A DNA stretch of 25,073 nt from a virus: positions 1 through 25,073 of the IMG/VR virus record IMGVR_UViG_3300025655_000267. The stretch is one strand, 5' to 3'. Under the pieces are notes generated by a model. That model was not told where the DNA came from and searched no databases. It was given only the letters and a program-made list of their open reading frames with translations. Shown here in pieces: positions 1 through 5,963 of this stretch. How positions within the stretch are numbered: position 1 is the first letter of the stretch; the number at the start of each line of letters is the position of its first letter. The position numbers were made by a program, and so were the translations under genes.

Positions 1-822
1 GGCCACCATCCCCTCATACACCCGCCAGAGGCTCTCCAATTCGCTCTGCAGGCGCTCTGGGGGCGGCAGGAAAGGCGACTCGCGGTACAAGTCCACAAGG
101 CGCCCGAAAATCATGCGGGCCATCTTGTCTTCGCGACCGTCCGTGAGCATGCCGAAAGCATTCGTGGACGTCGCCTGAGCCCCAGACAACGTCCCTGCAG
201 CGCTCAATGGCGTCACCTGAGGCTTCGTCTGTAGTAACTCGTCAATCGCTTCACAGAGGCCCTGAGGGGCTTCGGCGATTTCCTGCTCCCACGGCGCTCG
301 ATTGGGGAGCCACTGGTAAGCACCGCCAGACTCGTGGATCGAGGGCGGGAGGACCGCAAAGCCGCCCTGCCCACGGATATCGATACCGAGGCTCGACTTG
401 CCTGTGGGGGGCGTCCACCCCGCTGGAGCCTTGAAAAGATACTGCAGGCCCCCTCCCCCTGTACGCTGGCAGGGCGTTGGGAAGTCCTTCCCGTCAGTGA
501 CTCGATCCTTCAGGGCCGCAAGCCACGTCTCGGCGAGCGGGATCTTTTGGATGTCCGCATCGAGAATGAAAAGGCCGCCGGAGGCGGACCCTGTCACCAT
601 GCCGATATTGCTGCTGTTGGCGTACCGAGCACCGTGCCCAAACCAAGACTCGAACTGGGCGTCCGAGACAAGGGCGCTCTCGAAGTCCCGCCATGGAATG
701 GCAGGGCGCTTCCAATTCTTGGGGTCCGTTAACGGCGAATGGCCCGGCACCACTTGAATACCGAGGGCCCTGTATGTGCGGGCGTAATCGACGGGCCCCG
801 CAAAATCTGGATCAAAATTCAT
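1..822 (-). CDS. Bifunctional primase-polymerase (PrimPol) N-terminal domain, cut by window edge
   Basis: The reading frame stays open from an ATG at 822 to the left edge (274 codons, no stop), so the C-terminus lies outside the window. The product matches the prim-pol family of archaeo-eukaryotic-type primases, which make primers and extend DNA during phage or plasmid replication. Visible motifs are NIGMVTG (res 72-78), the metal-binding LDAD (D88 and D90), the QRTGGGGLQYLFKAP segment (119-133) and IDIRGQGGFAVLPPSIH (147-163) ending in the conserved His. These appear in the family's order and spacing. A helicase domain could follow outside the window; this is inference. An in-frame ATG at 837 would add five residues but has no ribosome site. 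The ATG at 822 has only a weak GGGAATCGAG upstream. It is the last visible gene of the leftward operon, 169 bp after the RuvC-like gene. Confidence 0.9.
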   Translation of the reverse strand, partial: MNFDPDFAGPVDYARTYRALGIQVVPGHSPLTDPKNWKRPAIPWRDFESALVSDAQFESWFGHGARYANSSNIGMVTGSASGGLFILDADIQKIPLAETWLAALKDRVTDGKDFPTPCQRTGGGGLQYLFKAPAGWTPPTGKSSLGIDIRGQGGFAVLPPSIHESGGAYQWLPNRAPWEQEIAEAPQGLCEAIDELLQTKPQVTPLSAAGTLSGAQATSTNAFGMLTDGREDKMARMIFGRLVDLYRESPFLPPPERLQSELESLWRVYEGMVA

Positions 823-864
823 TTGCTCGATTCCCATAAAATTTGGGGCGAGCCTAACCTGTCA

Positions 865-875
865 CACAAGTTGTG
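865..875. promoter_or_regulatory. Short inverted repeat CACAA-G-TTGTG, possible operator
   Basis: A perfect 5-bp dyad with a one-base centre lies 43 bp upstream of the PrimPol start, in the 169-bp gap after the RuvC-like gene. On the minus strand a GTGACA hexamer overlaps it and a TTTTAT hexamer follows 18 bp later, which could be a weak promoter for the PrimPol gene. An 11-bp dyad can occur by chance, so the operator role is only a suggestion. Confidence 0.25.
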
Positions 876-925
876 ATACAGTGCGCCTCGCCCGGCATCC
901 TCGCTTTCCCCACGTTAAACCGGGT

Positions 926-952
926 GGGGCGGCGGCACTAAACCTCCGCCCC
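926..952 (-). other. GC-rich intergenic hairpin (GGGGCGG/CCGCCCC)
   Basis: Seven perfect base pairs, GGGGCGG at 926-932 and CCGCCCC at 946-952, enclose a 13-nt loop in the gap between the RuvC-like and PrimPol genes. A smaller 5-bp hairpin (GTCTC/GAGAC, 962-976) lies next to it. Read on the minus strand, the direction of transcription here, no U-tract follows. It is therefore better described as a stable stem (processing, pausing or RNA stability) than as a classical terminator. It shares its GGGCGG core with the hairpins at 9722, 10198 and 11757. Confidence 0.5.
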
Positions 953-991
953 GTCTTTCAAGTCTCTCACCGAGACCTGAACCAATCAAGC

Positions 992-1477
992 TTAACCTTC
1001 ACTCCAAAGCCGAGAACAGTAAAGTGCGATCAGGGCTGCATCGCTGCGCCCGTCATCCTTCTTACGCTTGAACTGGTCAGCATACCTCGGGAAGGTCCTG
1101 ATGGCGCACTCTCTCGAGCCATCCTTGCCAGCACGAACCCCAAACATCTTTTGCCAAGCCTGCGGCGATGCAAAGTGTGTGGGGATTTCGTAGGCGGCCA
1201 AGACGCCCTCAATGATTCCAGCGCTCTTGCCAAAGCTGAAGACGGACGTCACCCCTTGGTTCGGCATAGCGCCCACTCTCTCAACGATTGCGACCTCGAT
1301 CCCTCGCCCCGCAACGATCCCCGCAACAAGGGCAGCCGAGACCTCGCGCTTTGTCTTGCCGTTTCGCGTGACTTCCGTGACCGGCATGTCGATGATCTCG
1401 AGCGACTTGTCTTGCGAGTTGTAAAAGGCAAACGCTCCGCCGAGGCCCGGGTCCACGCCCAAAAATATCGTGCTCAT
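992..1477 (-). CDS. RuvC-like Holliday junction resolvase
   Basis: A 161-residue protein of the RuvC/RNase H-like fold, the usual size for phage resolvases. It would cut four-way or branched DNA during replication, recombination or packaging. Visible catalytic-type motifs are GVDPGLGG at residues 7-14 (acidic D9 on the first strand), IVERVG at 64-69 (E66) and the C-terminal KKDDGRSDAALIALY (D142, D146). All four acidic positions expected for metal-dependent cleavage seem present. The start ATG at 1477 overlaps the stop of the preceding gene by four bases (ATGA), so translation is probably coupled. Neighbours are PrimPol downstream and small phage genes upstream, consistent with a DNA-replication cluster. 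Whether it prefers Holliday junctions or other branched DNA cannot be read from the sequence. Confidence 0.9.
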   Translation of the reverse strand: MSTIFLGVDPGLGGAFAFYNSQDKSLEIIDMPVTEVTRNGKTKREVSAALVAGIVAGRGIEVAIVERVGAMPNQGVTSVFSFGKSAGIIEGVLAAYEIPTHFASPQAWQKMFGVRAGKDGSRECAIRTFPRYADQFKRKKDDGRSDAALIALYCSRLWSEG

Positions 1478-1668
1478 TCTGCAAGCCCCCTTCTACGGAT
1501 AGCATCCGCCATGTCACTCGGCGGGAGTTCATCAAACTCCTCTCCCAGAGTTTCGCAAAGCCTCGCGCAGGATTCGCGCTCGACTTTGGCGCCAGACTCA
1601 AACCCTTGCTGGTAAGCGTTAAATATAATGTCAGCTTCCATCTGAAGCGTAATCGGATCTTTTTTCAT
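1474..1668 (-). CDS. Small conserved-type phage protein, function unknown
   Basis: A short protein (64 residues from the chosen start) that is mostly helical and charged, with a central FESGAKVERESCARLCE stretch. That pattern, an Ala/Glu-rich helix followed by CARLCE, recurs in small phage proteins of unknown role. Three in-frame ATGs exist (1677, 1674 and 1668). The 1668 start is favoured because AGAGGA lies about nine bases upstream, whereas for 1677 it abuts the start. The ATG at 1677 overlaps the glycosyltransferase stop (ATGA), so it cannot be excluded. The gene ends in an ATGA overlap with the RuvC-like gene. No catalytic motif is visible. Confidence 0.7.
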   Translation of the reverse strand: MKKDPITLQMEADIIFNAYQQGFESGAKVERESCARLCETLGEEFDELPPSDMADAIRRRGLAE

Positions 1669-1673
1669 ATTCA

Positions 1674-2531
1674 TCATTCCTCTGATAAGTAAAGGCCATA
1701 ATTATTAACCTTCGGCATACTCGATGTATCAACAACCTTGATCAATCTATTCTTTTTGAAAGGCGAATAGTCAACGTGATGATGCCATCGGTTAAATCTA
1801 AAAACCACTTTCGCAACGTCAGGGTGCAAGTCCTGAAGCATTTGACTTTTCGGGAGCGTCCCTTCTGTATCGTAAAAGTCTCCACTGTTTCCCCCGCGCA
1901 TTCTCTGCGTTGTGGTCTTACCGCATAAAAAAGCATTGAACTGAATCGTGCAGTGACCATCCCTTAAGACGCGCAGACTCAAATCCGTATCCTCGTTATA
2001 CCGTGCTCGCCATCGATACCCTGATGCATTCTCTATCAGCAGGCAGCTATAGATGCGCGTATTCAAAATGTAGGGAGGGACTGCATCTGTCTTCTTGCAA
2101 AATGAATAGTAATTCAGGCCTGCCACGGGGACGTTCGCATACCTGTCAACAAAATCCTCTGATGCCCTGAGCGTAGCGCCCGTCCTCACTTCAAACTTTT
2201 CATTGCGGTTCAGGTAATGGAAGGCATCGATGTTATCGTCCATGACCCAGTGCCGTTTGTGATCCTTGCTATGGTCGATGCAGAAGTTGCGCGCAGGGCC
2301 CGGCCCCGTGCTCTTCCCCAAACCAAACTCATCGCACGTCTCGTACGTTGTTTTGTATTCCTTCGGAAGCACCAGCAATTCCCCATGGCACCGGCCTTTT
2401 CTGTACAGGTCCAATTCCTGCTCCTCAACCACAATGAAGTGAGGAACCCCCATCTCGTGCAGGGCTCGAGTTGTCAGGCCATTTTCGCTACGGCCTTTTG
2501 AAACAATGTAAACGGGATATCTAGGATTCAT
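1674..2531 (-). CDS. TAGT-like (TET-associated) family glycosyltransferase
   Basis: A 285-residue GT-A-type glycosyltransferase. It opens with PVYIVSKGRS (res 6-15), followed by a G-rich GPGPARNF (76-83), the metal/nucleotide-sugar motif WVMDDNID (95-102, equivalent to DxD) and YNEDTDLSLRVL (178-189), then a Thr/Gly-rich segment near 206-216. This order matches the TET-associated glycosyltransferase family, which was described by comparative genomics of phages that oxidise and then glycosylate DNA bases. The product could therefore add a sugar to a modified base, protecting phage DNA from restriction. No TET/JBP dioxygenase, DNA methylase or hydroxymethylase is visible in this window, so the acceptor is unproven and may not be DNA. 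The start ATG lies 11 bp inside the upstream partner gene. Confidence is high for glycosyltransferase, moderate for the TAGT family, low for the substrate. Confidence 0.82.
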   Translation of the reverse strand: MNPRYPVYIVSKGRSENGLTTRALHEMGVPHFIVVEEQELDLYRKGRCHGELLVLPKEYKTTYETCDEFGLGKSTGPGPARNFCIDHSKDHKRHWVMDDNIDAFHYLNRNEKFEVRTGATLRASEDFVDRYANVPVAGLNYYSFCKKTDAVPPYILNTRIYSCLLIENASGYRWRARYNEDTDLSLRVLRDGHCTIQFNAFLCGKTTTQRMRGGNSGDFYDTEGTLPKSQMLQDLHPDVAKVVFRFNRWHHHVDYSPFKKNRLIKVVDTSSMPKVNNYGLYLSEE

Positions 2532-2757
2532 CGCTGCGGTAAACCTTTCGGTGCAACCCCCAATGCGATTTGAAAGGGTGCCAAATACTTTTGGTTTTCA
2601 GGGTCAGCTTTTGATCAATCAGCTTTGCAAAATCCTGATAATCCGTCTCCGATTCAAATCGGACAATCAGGGTTTTGTAAGGCTCCTTTTTTTCTTGCAC
2701 AAATTCTGGCATCCCCACCCACTCTGGGTATTCATCAAAAAGCTTTCGATCCTTCAT
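2521..2757 (-). CDS. Small conserved protein paired with the glycosyltransferase
   Basis: A 78-residue protein starting at the ATG at 2757, which shares one base with the upstream stop (TGATG). A longer frame reaching to 2805 would run into the upstream gene. Its core is MPEFVQEKKEP, then an alpha-beta stretch (TLIVRFESETDYQDFAKLI), then LTLKTKSIWHPF. I recognise the pattern MPEF-QE...VRF...D...FA.LI.Q..T.KTKSIW.P from phage genomes, where it sits beside glycosyltransferase, ParB-like or methylase genes. I know of no assigned function. It overlaps the glycosyltransferase by 11 bp, which suggests co-production and possibly a shared role such as DNA recognition for modification; that is inference. 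Confidence 0.75.
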   Translation of the reverse strand: MKDRKLFDEYPEWVGMPEFVQEKKEPYKTLIVRFESETDYQDFAKLIDQKLTLKTKSIWHPFKSHWGLHRKVYRSDES

Positions 2758-2954
2758 CACTTCACCCCGAAATGATCTTTGACGGCCTGATCCACAGAGT
2801 CCCACGAGTGACTATTATGGAAAGCGACATTGGCGCACTCCCGAATAATCGATTCAGCGAAGCGCTCAAGTAATGGAACGGTGGATGGCAACGCCAAAAG
2901 TTCATCGTGCCATCCCGCCTCTCTCGCCAGCCGGATGATGTTGTAGCGGTTCAT
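2757..2954 (-). CDS. Small phage protein of unknown function
   Basis: A 65-residue protein. It has an N-terminal IRLAREAGWHDE motif and a central LLERFAESIIRECANVAF helix. That combination (LAREAG...LERFA...ER.CA) recurs in many small phage proteins without known activity. The start ATG at 2954 overlaps the preceding stop by four bases (ATGA), and the stop overlaps the next ATG, so the gene is locked into a translationally coupled chain. No membrane segment or catalytic motif is seen. Confidence 0.75.
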   Translation of the reverse strand: MNRYNIIRLAREAGWHDELLALPSTVPLLERFAESIIRECANVAFHNSHSWDSVDQAVKDHFGVK

Positions 2955-3166
2955 TTTTCCCTTTCCTCGAGCATGATTCGATAGTCGTAACGCTTGATGC
3001 CTTTTCTCGTTGCACTAACTATGGTGCCGACTTTCAGTCCAAGCTCCTCAGCCAAGTCGCCGTAAGATTTTTTCAAATCTTTTTTGTTCTTTTTGAACTC
3101 CAAGATTTGCTTGTACTCTTCAAAGGTGATGATGGGCTTGGGGCCCGGGTTCTTAAAATGTTTCAC
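2951..3166 (-). CDS. Small basic HTH-like protein
   Basis: A 71-residue, Lys-rich protein. The frame is open further upstream to 3274, but the better start is the GTG at 3166, which has a strong AGGGGG about six bases upstream. Starting there leaves only a 14-bp overlap with the preceding secreted-protein gene. The segment SYGDLAEELGLKVGTIVSATRKG (about res 38-60) reads as a helix-turn-helix: a helix with Ala-Glu-Glu-Leu, a Gly turn and a second helix with Ser/Thr-Arg-Lys. It could bind DNA as a small regulator. The N-terminal basic part (KNPGPKP) resembles an extended DNA-contacting arm. The DNA-binding role is inferred from pattern only. Confidence 0.7.
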   Translation of the reverse strand: MKHFKNPGPKPIITFEEYKQILEFKKNKKDLKKSYGDLAEELGLKVGTIVSATRKGIKRYDYRIMLEEREK

Positions 3167-3482
3167 TTCTTGCCCCCTCTCGAACGTGTCTCTCGAACTC
3201 TTGCGTGAAAACCAATGCGTCAAATGGGTACGTGAAAACGTCCCCGTCGCTCCAGACCACAAAAAGCTCATCATCGATCAGGCGGTAACATCCTGTGATG
3301 CCTATCCTGCCCCCCTTCTGTTGACCGTAGACAATCAATTGATACTCTGGGCAATCCCCACGCTCTGTGGTGAACGTGATCTTGCTTCCAGCCTGATTGG
3401 GAATGTGCCCCACGATGGTCGGCTGATTAGCTGATGCAATCGGCACGAGCAAAAGGGAAATCCAAGAGAAATTCTTTTTCAT
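3153..3482 (-). CDS. Secreted or periplasmic small protein with signal peptide
   Basis: A 109-residue protein whose N-terminus is a textbook type I signal peptide: MKKNFS, then a hydrophobic core WISLLLVPI, then an ASA cleavage site at about residue 18. The mature part contains two Cys residues (in GDCPEY and TGCYRL), which could form a disulfide in the periplasm. No family is recognised. A phage-encoded exported protein in an early-type operon may act on the host envelope, for example in superinfection exclusion; this is speculation. It ends 14 bp inside the next gene and begins 2 bp after the previous one. Confidence 0.75.
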   Translation of the reverse strand: MKKNFSWISLLLVPIASANQPTIVGHIPNQAGSKITFTTERGDCPEYQLIVYGQQKGGRIGITGCYRLIDDELFVVWSDGDVFTYPFDALVFTQEFERHVREGARSETF

Positions 3483-3484
3483 GG

Positions 3485-4000
3485 CTATGGGTTCCAGTAG
3501 TAGTAAGTGACACCTTTGATATCAATCGAGGAGTAATCGACCAGCATTTCTTTGGCGGTCTTTTCCCAATCGATATGAATCCAAGGCGGGAGGTCGCCCT
3601 TGAAGTATCCGCAATCGATAAGTAATTCTTTTGCGTAATCAGTGAAATGGTAATCAGCAATGAGAATGGGCGGATACCAATCACCGCGCCACTGCTCATC
3701 CCCGCTATCGCCCTTGAGTTCCTCGAGGATAGCCTTGAGGCGAGCGAATTCGCCTATGTTGTCCAACTCCCAAGAAGATTTAACCTGCAGGGCTCGTGCA
3801 TTGGCAGCGGTGACTGTCGCTTCGGTCTCGTGCACGCCAGCTATAATTTCCCAGCGCCCATCGACCTGACTCGACAAAAACTCGGCAACGTGATCTCGAG
3901 CGGCAGCCACGGCGTCATCATGGAAGTTCTTCTCAAGTTCCAATTCTTCGTAACGTTCGATGACGTCGCGAATATCAACAATGTTATCTTTGAATAGCAT
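3485..4000 (-). CDS. Conserved phage/plasmid-type protein with ArdA-like C-terminal pattern
   Basis: A 171-residue acidic protein. Residues about 1-60 are helical with a repeated Glu/Asp pattern. The C-terminal third reads DYHFTDYAKELLIDCGYF, then PPWIHIDWEKTAKEML, then DYSSIDIKGVTYYYW. This YA.EL..D.G...W...IDWE..A..L..DY...D..G..Y arrangement is a conserved module in phage and plasmid proteins. It resembles the C-terminal part of ArdA-type antirestriction proteins, which mimic DNA through surface acidic residues. The similarity is distant and rests on pattern, so an antirestriction role is only a hypothesis. The start at 4000 is supported by AGAGGT seven bases upstream. Confidence 0.75.
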   Translation of the reverse strand: MLFKDNIVDIRDVIERYEELELEKNFHDDAVAAARDHVAEFLSSQVDGRWEIIAGVHETEATVTAANARALQVKSSWELDNIGEFARLKAILEELKGDSGDEQWRGDWYPPILIADYHFTDYAKELLIDCGYFKGDLPPWIHIDWEKTAKEMLVDYSSIDIKGVTYYYWNP

Positions 4001-4014
4001 AAAAAATACCTCTA

Positions 4015-4233
4015 TTAATTTGGTGGATCTTTTTCAATATTTGAACAAAGCCAATCGGGGGGTAGCCTTTCCTCAGCATATGCTTTGATCAGTAGCTGCG
4101 CATACTGAGGAACGGCAAACTCGCCAAGGCACCATGCCCTGACTTGTCTCACGTAGACCCCGCAGATCCAAGCTGCATCGATTTGACGCAGCCCAGACTG
4201 GCGGAGCAATTCTCGAAACTCAGCGCCTGTCAT
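4015..4233 (-). CDS. Small XRE/Cro-like HTH protein
   Basis: A 72-residue protein with MTGAEFRELLRQSGLRQIDAA, then WICGVYVRQVRAWCLGE, then VPQYAQLLIKAY. The pattern (FR.LL..SGL.Q.DAA...GV..RQVR.W..GE..VP..A..L) is that of small phage and plasmid helix-turn-helix proteins, with the recognition helix near VYVRQVRAWC. It is a candidate small transcription regulator. The ATG at 4233 shares its A with the upstream stop (TGATG); a GTG three bases earlier is possible. Confidence 0.75.
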   Translation of the reverse strand: MTGAEFRELLRQSGLRQIDAAWICGVYVRQVRAWCLGEFAVPQYAQLLIKAYAEERLPPDWLCSNIEKDPPN

Positions 4234-4394
4234 CACTTAGCCGCCTCTAATAGTCCCAAGTACATATCCCAAATCTCGCTCGGGCTGTAAAAGTAAAAGA
4301 GGACCCCCAACTCGATAACGTTGAGGGCGACATAACCTAAGATGAGCCACTTCCAAGGGATGCGGCTCTTCAGGTTTGCGATAAAAGCGCTCAC
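4233..4394 (-). CDS. Tiny single-pass membrane protein
   Basis: A 53-residue protein starting at a GTG at 4394, which overlaps the previous stop (GTGA); the frame ends in TGATG, overlapping the next start. The N-terminus is basic (LKSRIPWKW) and is followed by one hydrophobic span, LILGYVALNVIELGVLFYFY (about res 18-37), then a short acidic tail. The basic-in pattern predicts a cytoplasmic N-terminus. Coupling on both sides and a clear membrane profile support a real gene. Function is unknown; small phage membrane proteins can affect host envelope processes, but nothing specific is visible. Confidence 0.65.
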   Translation of the reverse strand: MSAFIANLKSRIPWKWLILGYVALNVIELGVLFYFYSPSEIWDMYLGLLEAAK

Positions 4395-4555
4395 TGAACT
4401 GACTCCAGAGCCCCAACAATCTTGCCCAGACCAAAGAATATGGGCGACCAGAGTTGGTAAAAGGCGAAGCCGATTGCGATGCCAATAATGCCAAAGAAAA
4501 TGGATCTCTCGACAAGGCGGTTGATCAGTTGAATAAAATCAAATTGAGCTTTCAT
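4391..4555 (-). CDS. Tiny single-pass membrane protein
   Basis: A 54-residue protein beginning at the ATG at 4555 with GAGGAT upstream, inside the end of the preceding gene (17-bp overlap). A longer frame to 4660 would overlap that gene far more and has no better ribosome site. Residues about 18-40 (SIFFGIIGIAIGFAFYQLW) form one strongly hydrophobic segment after a charged N-terminal helix. It is translationally coupled to the next membrane protein by a GTGA overlap. The pair may act together in the inner membrane; no homology is recognised. Confidence 0.65.
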   Translation of the reverse strand: MKAQFDFIQLINRLVERSIFFGIIGIAIGFAFYQLWSPIFFGLGKIVGALESVQ

Positions 4556-4901
4556 TTCTGTAATCCTCAGATGGTTTGTAATCAGGAAATCGATGCTTGT
4601 GTAGCGTATCTTCAACGTAAATGAGGGCCCTGACATCAGTACCTCCCACATTCCAGACAAGAATATCTTCTCGAGGGATTCGGGCTAATTTCCAATCGTA
4701 GAGTGAAGCAACGACATAGTCGTCCGCCCCGACATCAAAAAACTCGACGGCAAACTGAAACCGAGTTTTGCCATCAAATGACGCGCCCATGTCGTCCTTG
4801 AAGCAAGCCACAAGCTCGTCATACGTTGCGGTCACTTGGCCGACAAAAGACGTCCCATTGATGTTGACATCATGGCCAACACCGACAATTTCAATAGAAG
4901 C
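4539..4901 (-). CDS. Hypothetical phage protein
   Basis: A 120-residue acidic protein. The start chosen is the GTG at 4901, which has GGAGG eight bases upstream; an upstream GTG at 4919 lacks a comparable site. The sequence alternates short beta-type strands (ASIEIVGVGH, TRFQFAVEFF, VVASLYDWKLA, VRALIYVED) and has no membrane segment. The family is not recognised and no catalytic motif stands out. It overlaps its neighbours on both sides by 11-17 bp. Confidence 0.65.
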   Translation of the reverse strand, partial: ASIEIVGVGHDVNINGTSFVGQVTATYDELVACFKDDMGASFDGKTRFQFAVEFFDVGADDYVVASLYDWKLARIPREDILVWNVGGTDVRALIYVEDTLHKHRFPDYKPSEDYRNESSI

Positions 4902-5166
4902 CACGGTTGAGTCCTCCACGCTTGCGGATCAATTCTGCGGCGAGGCGGTTCACTTCCTTCTGAGCCTTCCGGCTGCTCTCGAACATGCGCTCGACGGATT
5001 CTTTGGTGTAGCCACGATAGGCCCAGTGGAACTGGCGGGAGGCCTCGCGAAGCTCGGGGCCCGGGTCCACCGCCCACTTCAAGCCATCTTCCCAGCCCTC
5101 AGGCGCAACCCGCGAGTACCGGTGTTCCTGTTCCAATCGCTTGTTTTTCATATCTTGGTTTTCCAT
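4891..5166 (-). CDS. Hypothetical phage protein, Arg/Glu-rich helical
   Basis: A 91-residue highly charged protein with a central Trp/Tyr cluster (EGWEDGLKWAV, QFHWAYRGYTKES) and a long Arg/Lys/Glu helix at its end (SSRKAQKEVNRLAAELIRKR). The start ATG at 5166 has TAGGAGC eight bases upstream, a strong site. This fits its position as the first gene after the 106-bp gap with the 5201-5218 hairpin. No family is recognised. Confidence 0.65.
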   Translation of the reverse strand: MENQDMKNKRLEQEHRYSRVAPEGWEDGLKWAVDPGPELREASRQFHWAYRGYTKESVERMFESSRKAQKEVNRLAAELIRKRGGLNRGFY

Positions 5167-5200
5167 TTGATTTGCTCCTATAAGGTATGGTGCAAGTATG

Positions 5201-5218
5201 GGGGGCGTTATAGCCCCC
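5201..5218 (-). other. Intergenic hairpin GGGGGC/GCCCCC
   Basis: A perfect 6-bp GC stem (5201-5206 with 5213-5218) with loop GTTATA lies in the 106-bp gap between two minus-strand genes. No U-run follows on the minus strand, so it is a weak candidate for termination. It may pause polymerase, protect RNA ends or mark an RNA-processing site. Confidence 0.45.
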
Positions 5219-5272
5219 GTCCGTTCGTTACGATACGTTTAGAGGGGATCATTCAAGTAGGCGTTGTTGGCG

Positions 5273-5554
5273 TCAGCCCCCCTTCGCCTTGGCCACTACG
5301 GCTCGAGCCGCCTTCAGGGCCTCCTGATGATCAGGGTCGAAGTCATCATCAATCTGCTCGAGGGCCCACTCGAGGGCCTCCAGCAACTCCGGCGCCATGA
5401 CGATCAGGCGAGCATTTGCGCGGGCGACAGGCTTGCTCCAGCCGGTTGCCAAGGTCTCATCGACCGTCGCGATTCGTGCGACGCCCTCCTCGTCAGGGGG
5501 CGCGTAGATTGTCGCGCCCATCAATTGCCAAGGTCCTGCTACGTGCTTGCTCAT
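5273..5554 (-). CDS. Small conserved phage protein (GPW...NARLI..APELLEAL type)
   Basis: A 93-residue protein with the layout AGPWQ near the N-terminus, a short beta region (ARIATVDET) and then ARANARLIVMAPELLEALEWAL. This is one of the commonest small unknown families in phages and prophages (GPW ... IA.V ... ANA.LI..APELLEAL). No biochemical role is established. The start ATG at 5554 follows AAGGGGT at a reasonable distance. The C-terminus is Ala/Lys-rich. Confidence 0.8.
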   Translation of the reverse strand: MSKHVAGPWQLMGATIYAPPDEEGVARIATVDETLATGWSKPVARANARLIVMAPELLEALEWALEQIDDDFDPDHQEALKAARAVVAKAKGG

Positions 5555-5565
5555 GATTGCACCCC

Positions 5566-5874
5566 TTAAAAATTGTAGTCGTAAAACTTTTGAGGCTTGT
5601 CGGCGAGCACGTACCGCGCACCGCCCGAATCCTTCCAGCCTTTTTTGCCGAGGCGGATGCGAAACACGCGAGCCTCAGGGTTGCTGCTGATGATCCAGCG
5701 CTGGCGGTTCTGGTTCACCACCGTGCCGCAAAAACCGCCTGCGACGAAGTCAGGCTTCCATTCAGGGTCCCGCTCGGCGCTCATGGCGCGGATCTCGAGA
5801 GTTTTATCGCTGATGCGGCGGACCACTTCGTGCGGGTTCACGTCCGAGTAGCCAATATGATTTGCGTAGTTCAT
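5566..5874 (-). CDS. Conserved phage/plasmid protein of unknown function
   Basis: A 102-residue protein. The blocks GYSDVNPHEVVRRISDKTLEIR, PDFVAGGFCG, NQNRQRWIISS and FRIRLGKKGWKD...FYDYNF follow an arrangement I recognise as widespread in phages and plasmids, including enterobacterial ones. It ends in the characteristic DYNF. No activity is known. The repeated beta strands and many aromatic and Arg residues would fit a small nucleic-acid- or protein-binding fold, but that is a guess. GAGGT lies upstream of the ATG. Upstream, an ATGTCA-N17-TAAGAT pair in the 89-bp gap is a weak promoter candidate. Confidence 0.8.
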   Translation of the reverse strand: MNYANHIGYSDVNPHEVVRRISDKTLEIRAMSAERDPEWKPDFVAGGFCGTVVNQNRQRWIISSNPEARVFRIRLGKKGWKDSGGARYVLADKPQKFYDYNF

Positions 5875-5963
5875 TTCATGTACCTCAATAAAATAAAAAT
5901 AAAGTCGATGGTTGAATCTTAACAGCGGAAAACCACAATGACATCAGTGACTTCCGCAGGCGA

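Noticed and set aside
207-757. Three overlapping plus-strand frames at the left edge
   Set aside because: They lie opposite the PrimPol gene, which has family motifs in the correct order. Their products resemble no protein.
881-1615. Long plus-strand open frame (244 codons) across the RuvC-like gene
   Set aside because: It is antisense to the resolvase, which has clear catalytic motifs. The frame encodes a low-complexity Arg/Ser/Leu sequence and lacks a ribosome site.
4237-4515. 92-codon minus-strand frame
   Set aside because: It overlaps the two small membrane genes in a different frame. Those have proper starts, overlaps and hydrophobic spans, and this one does not.
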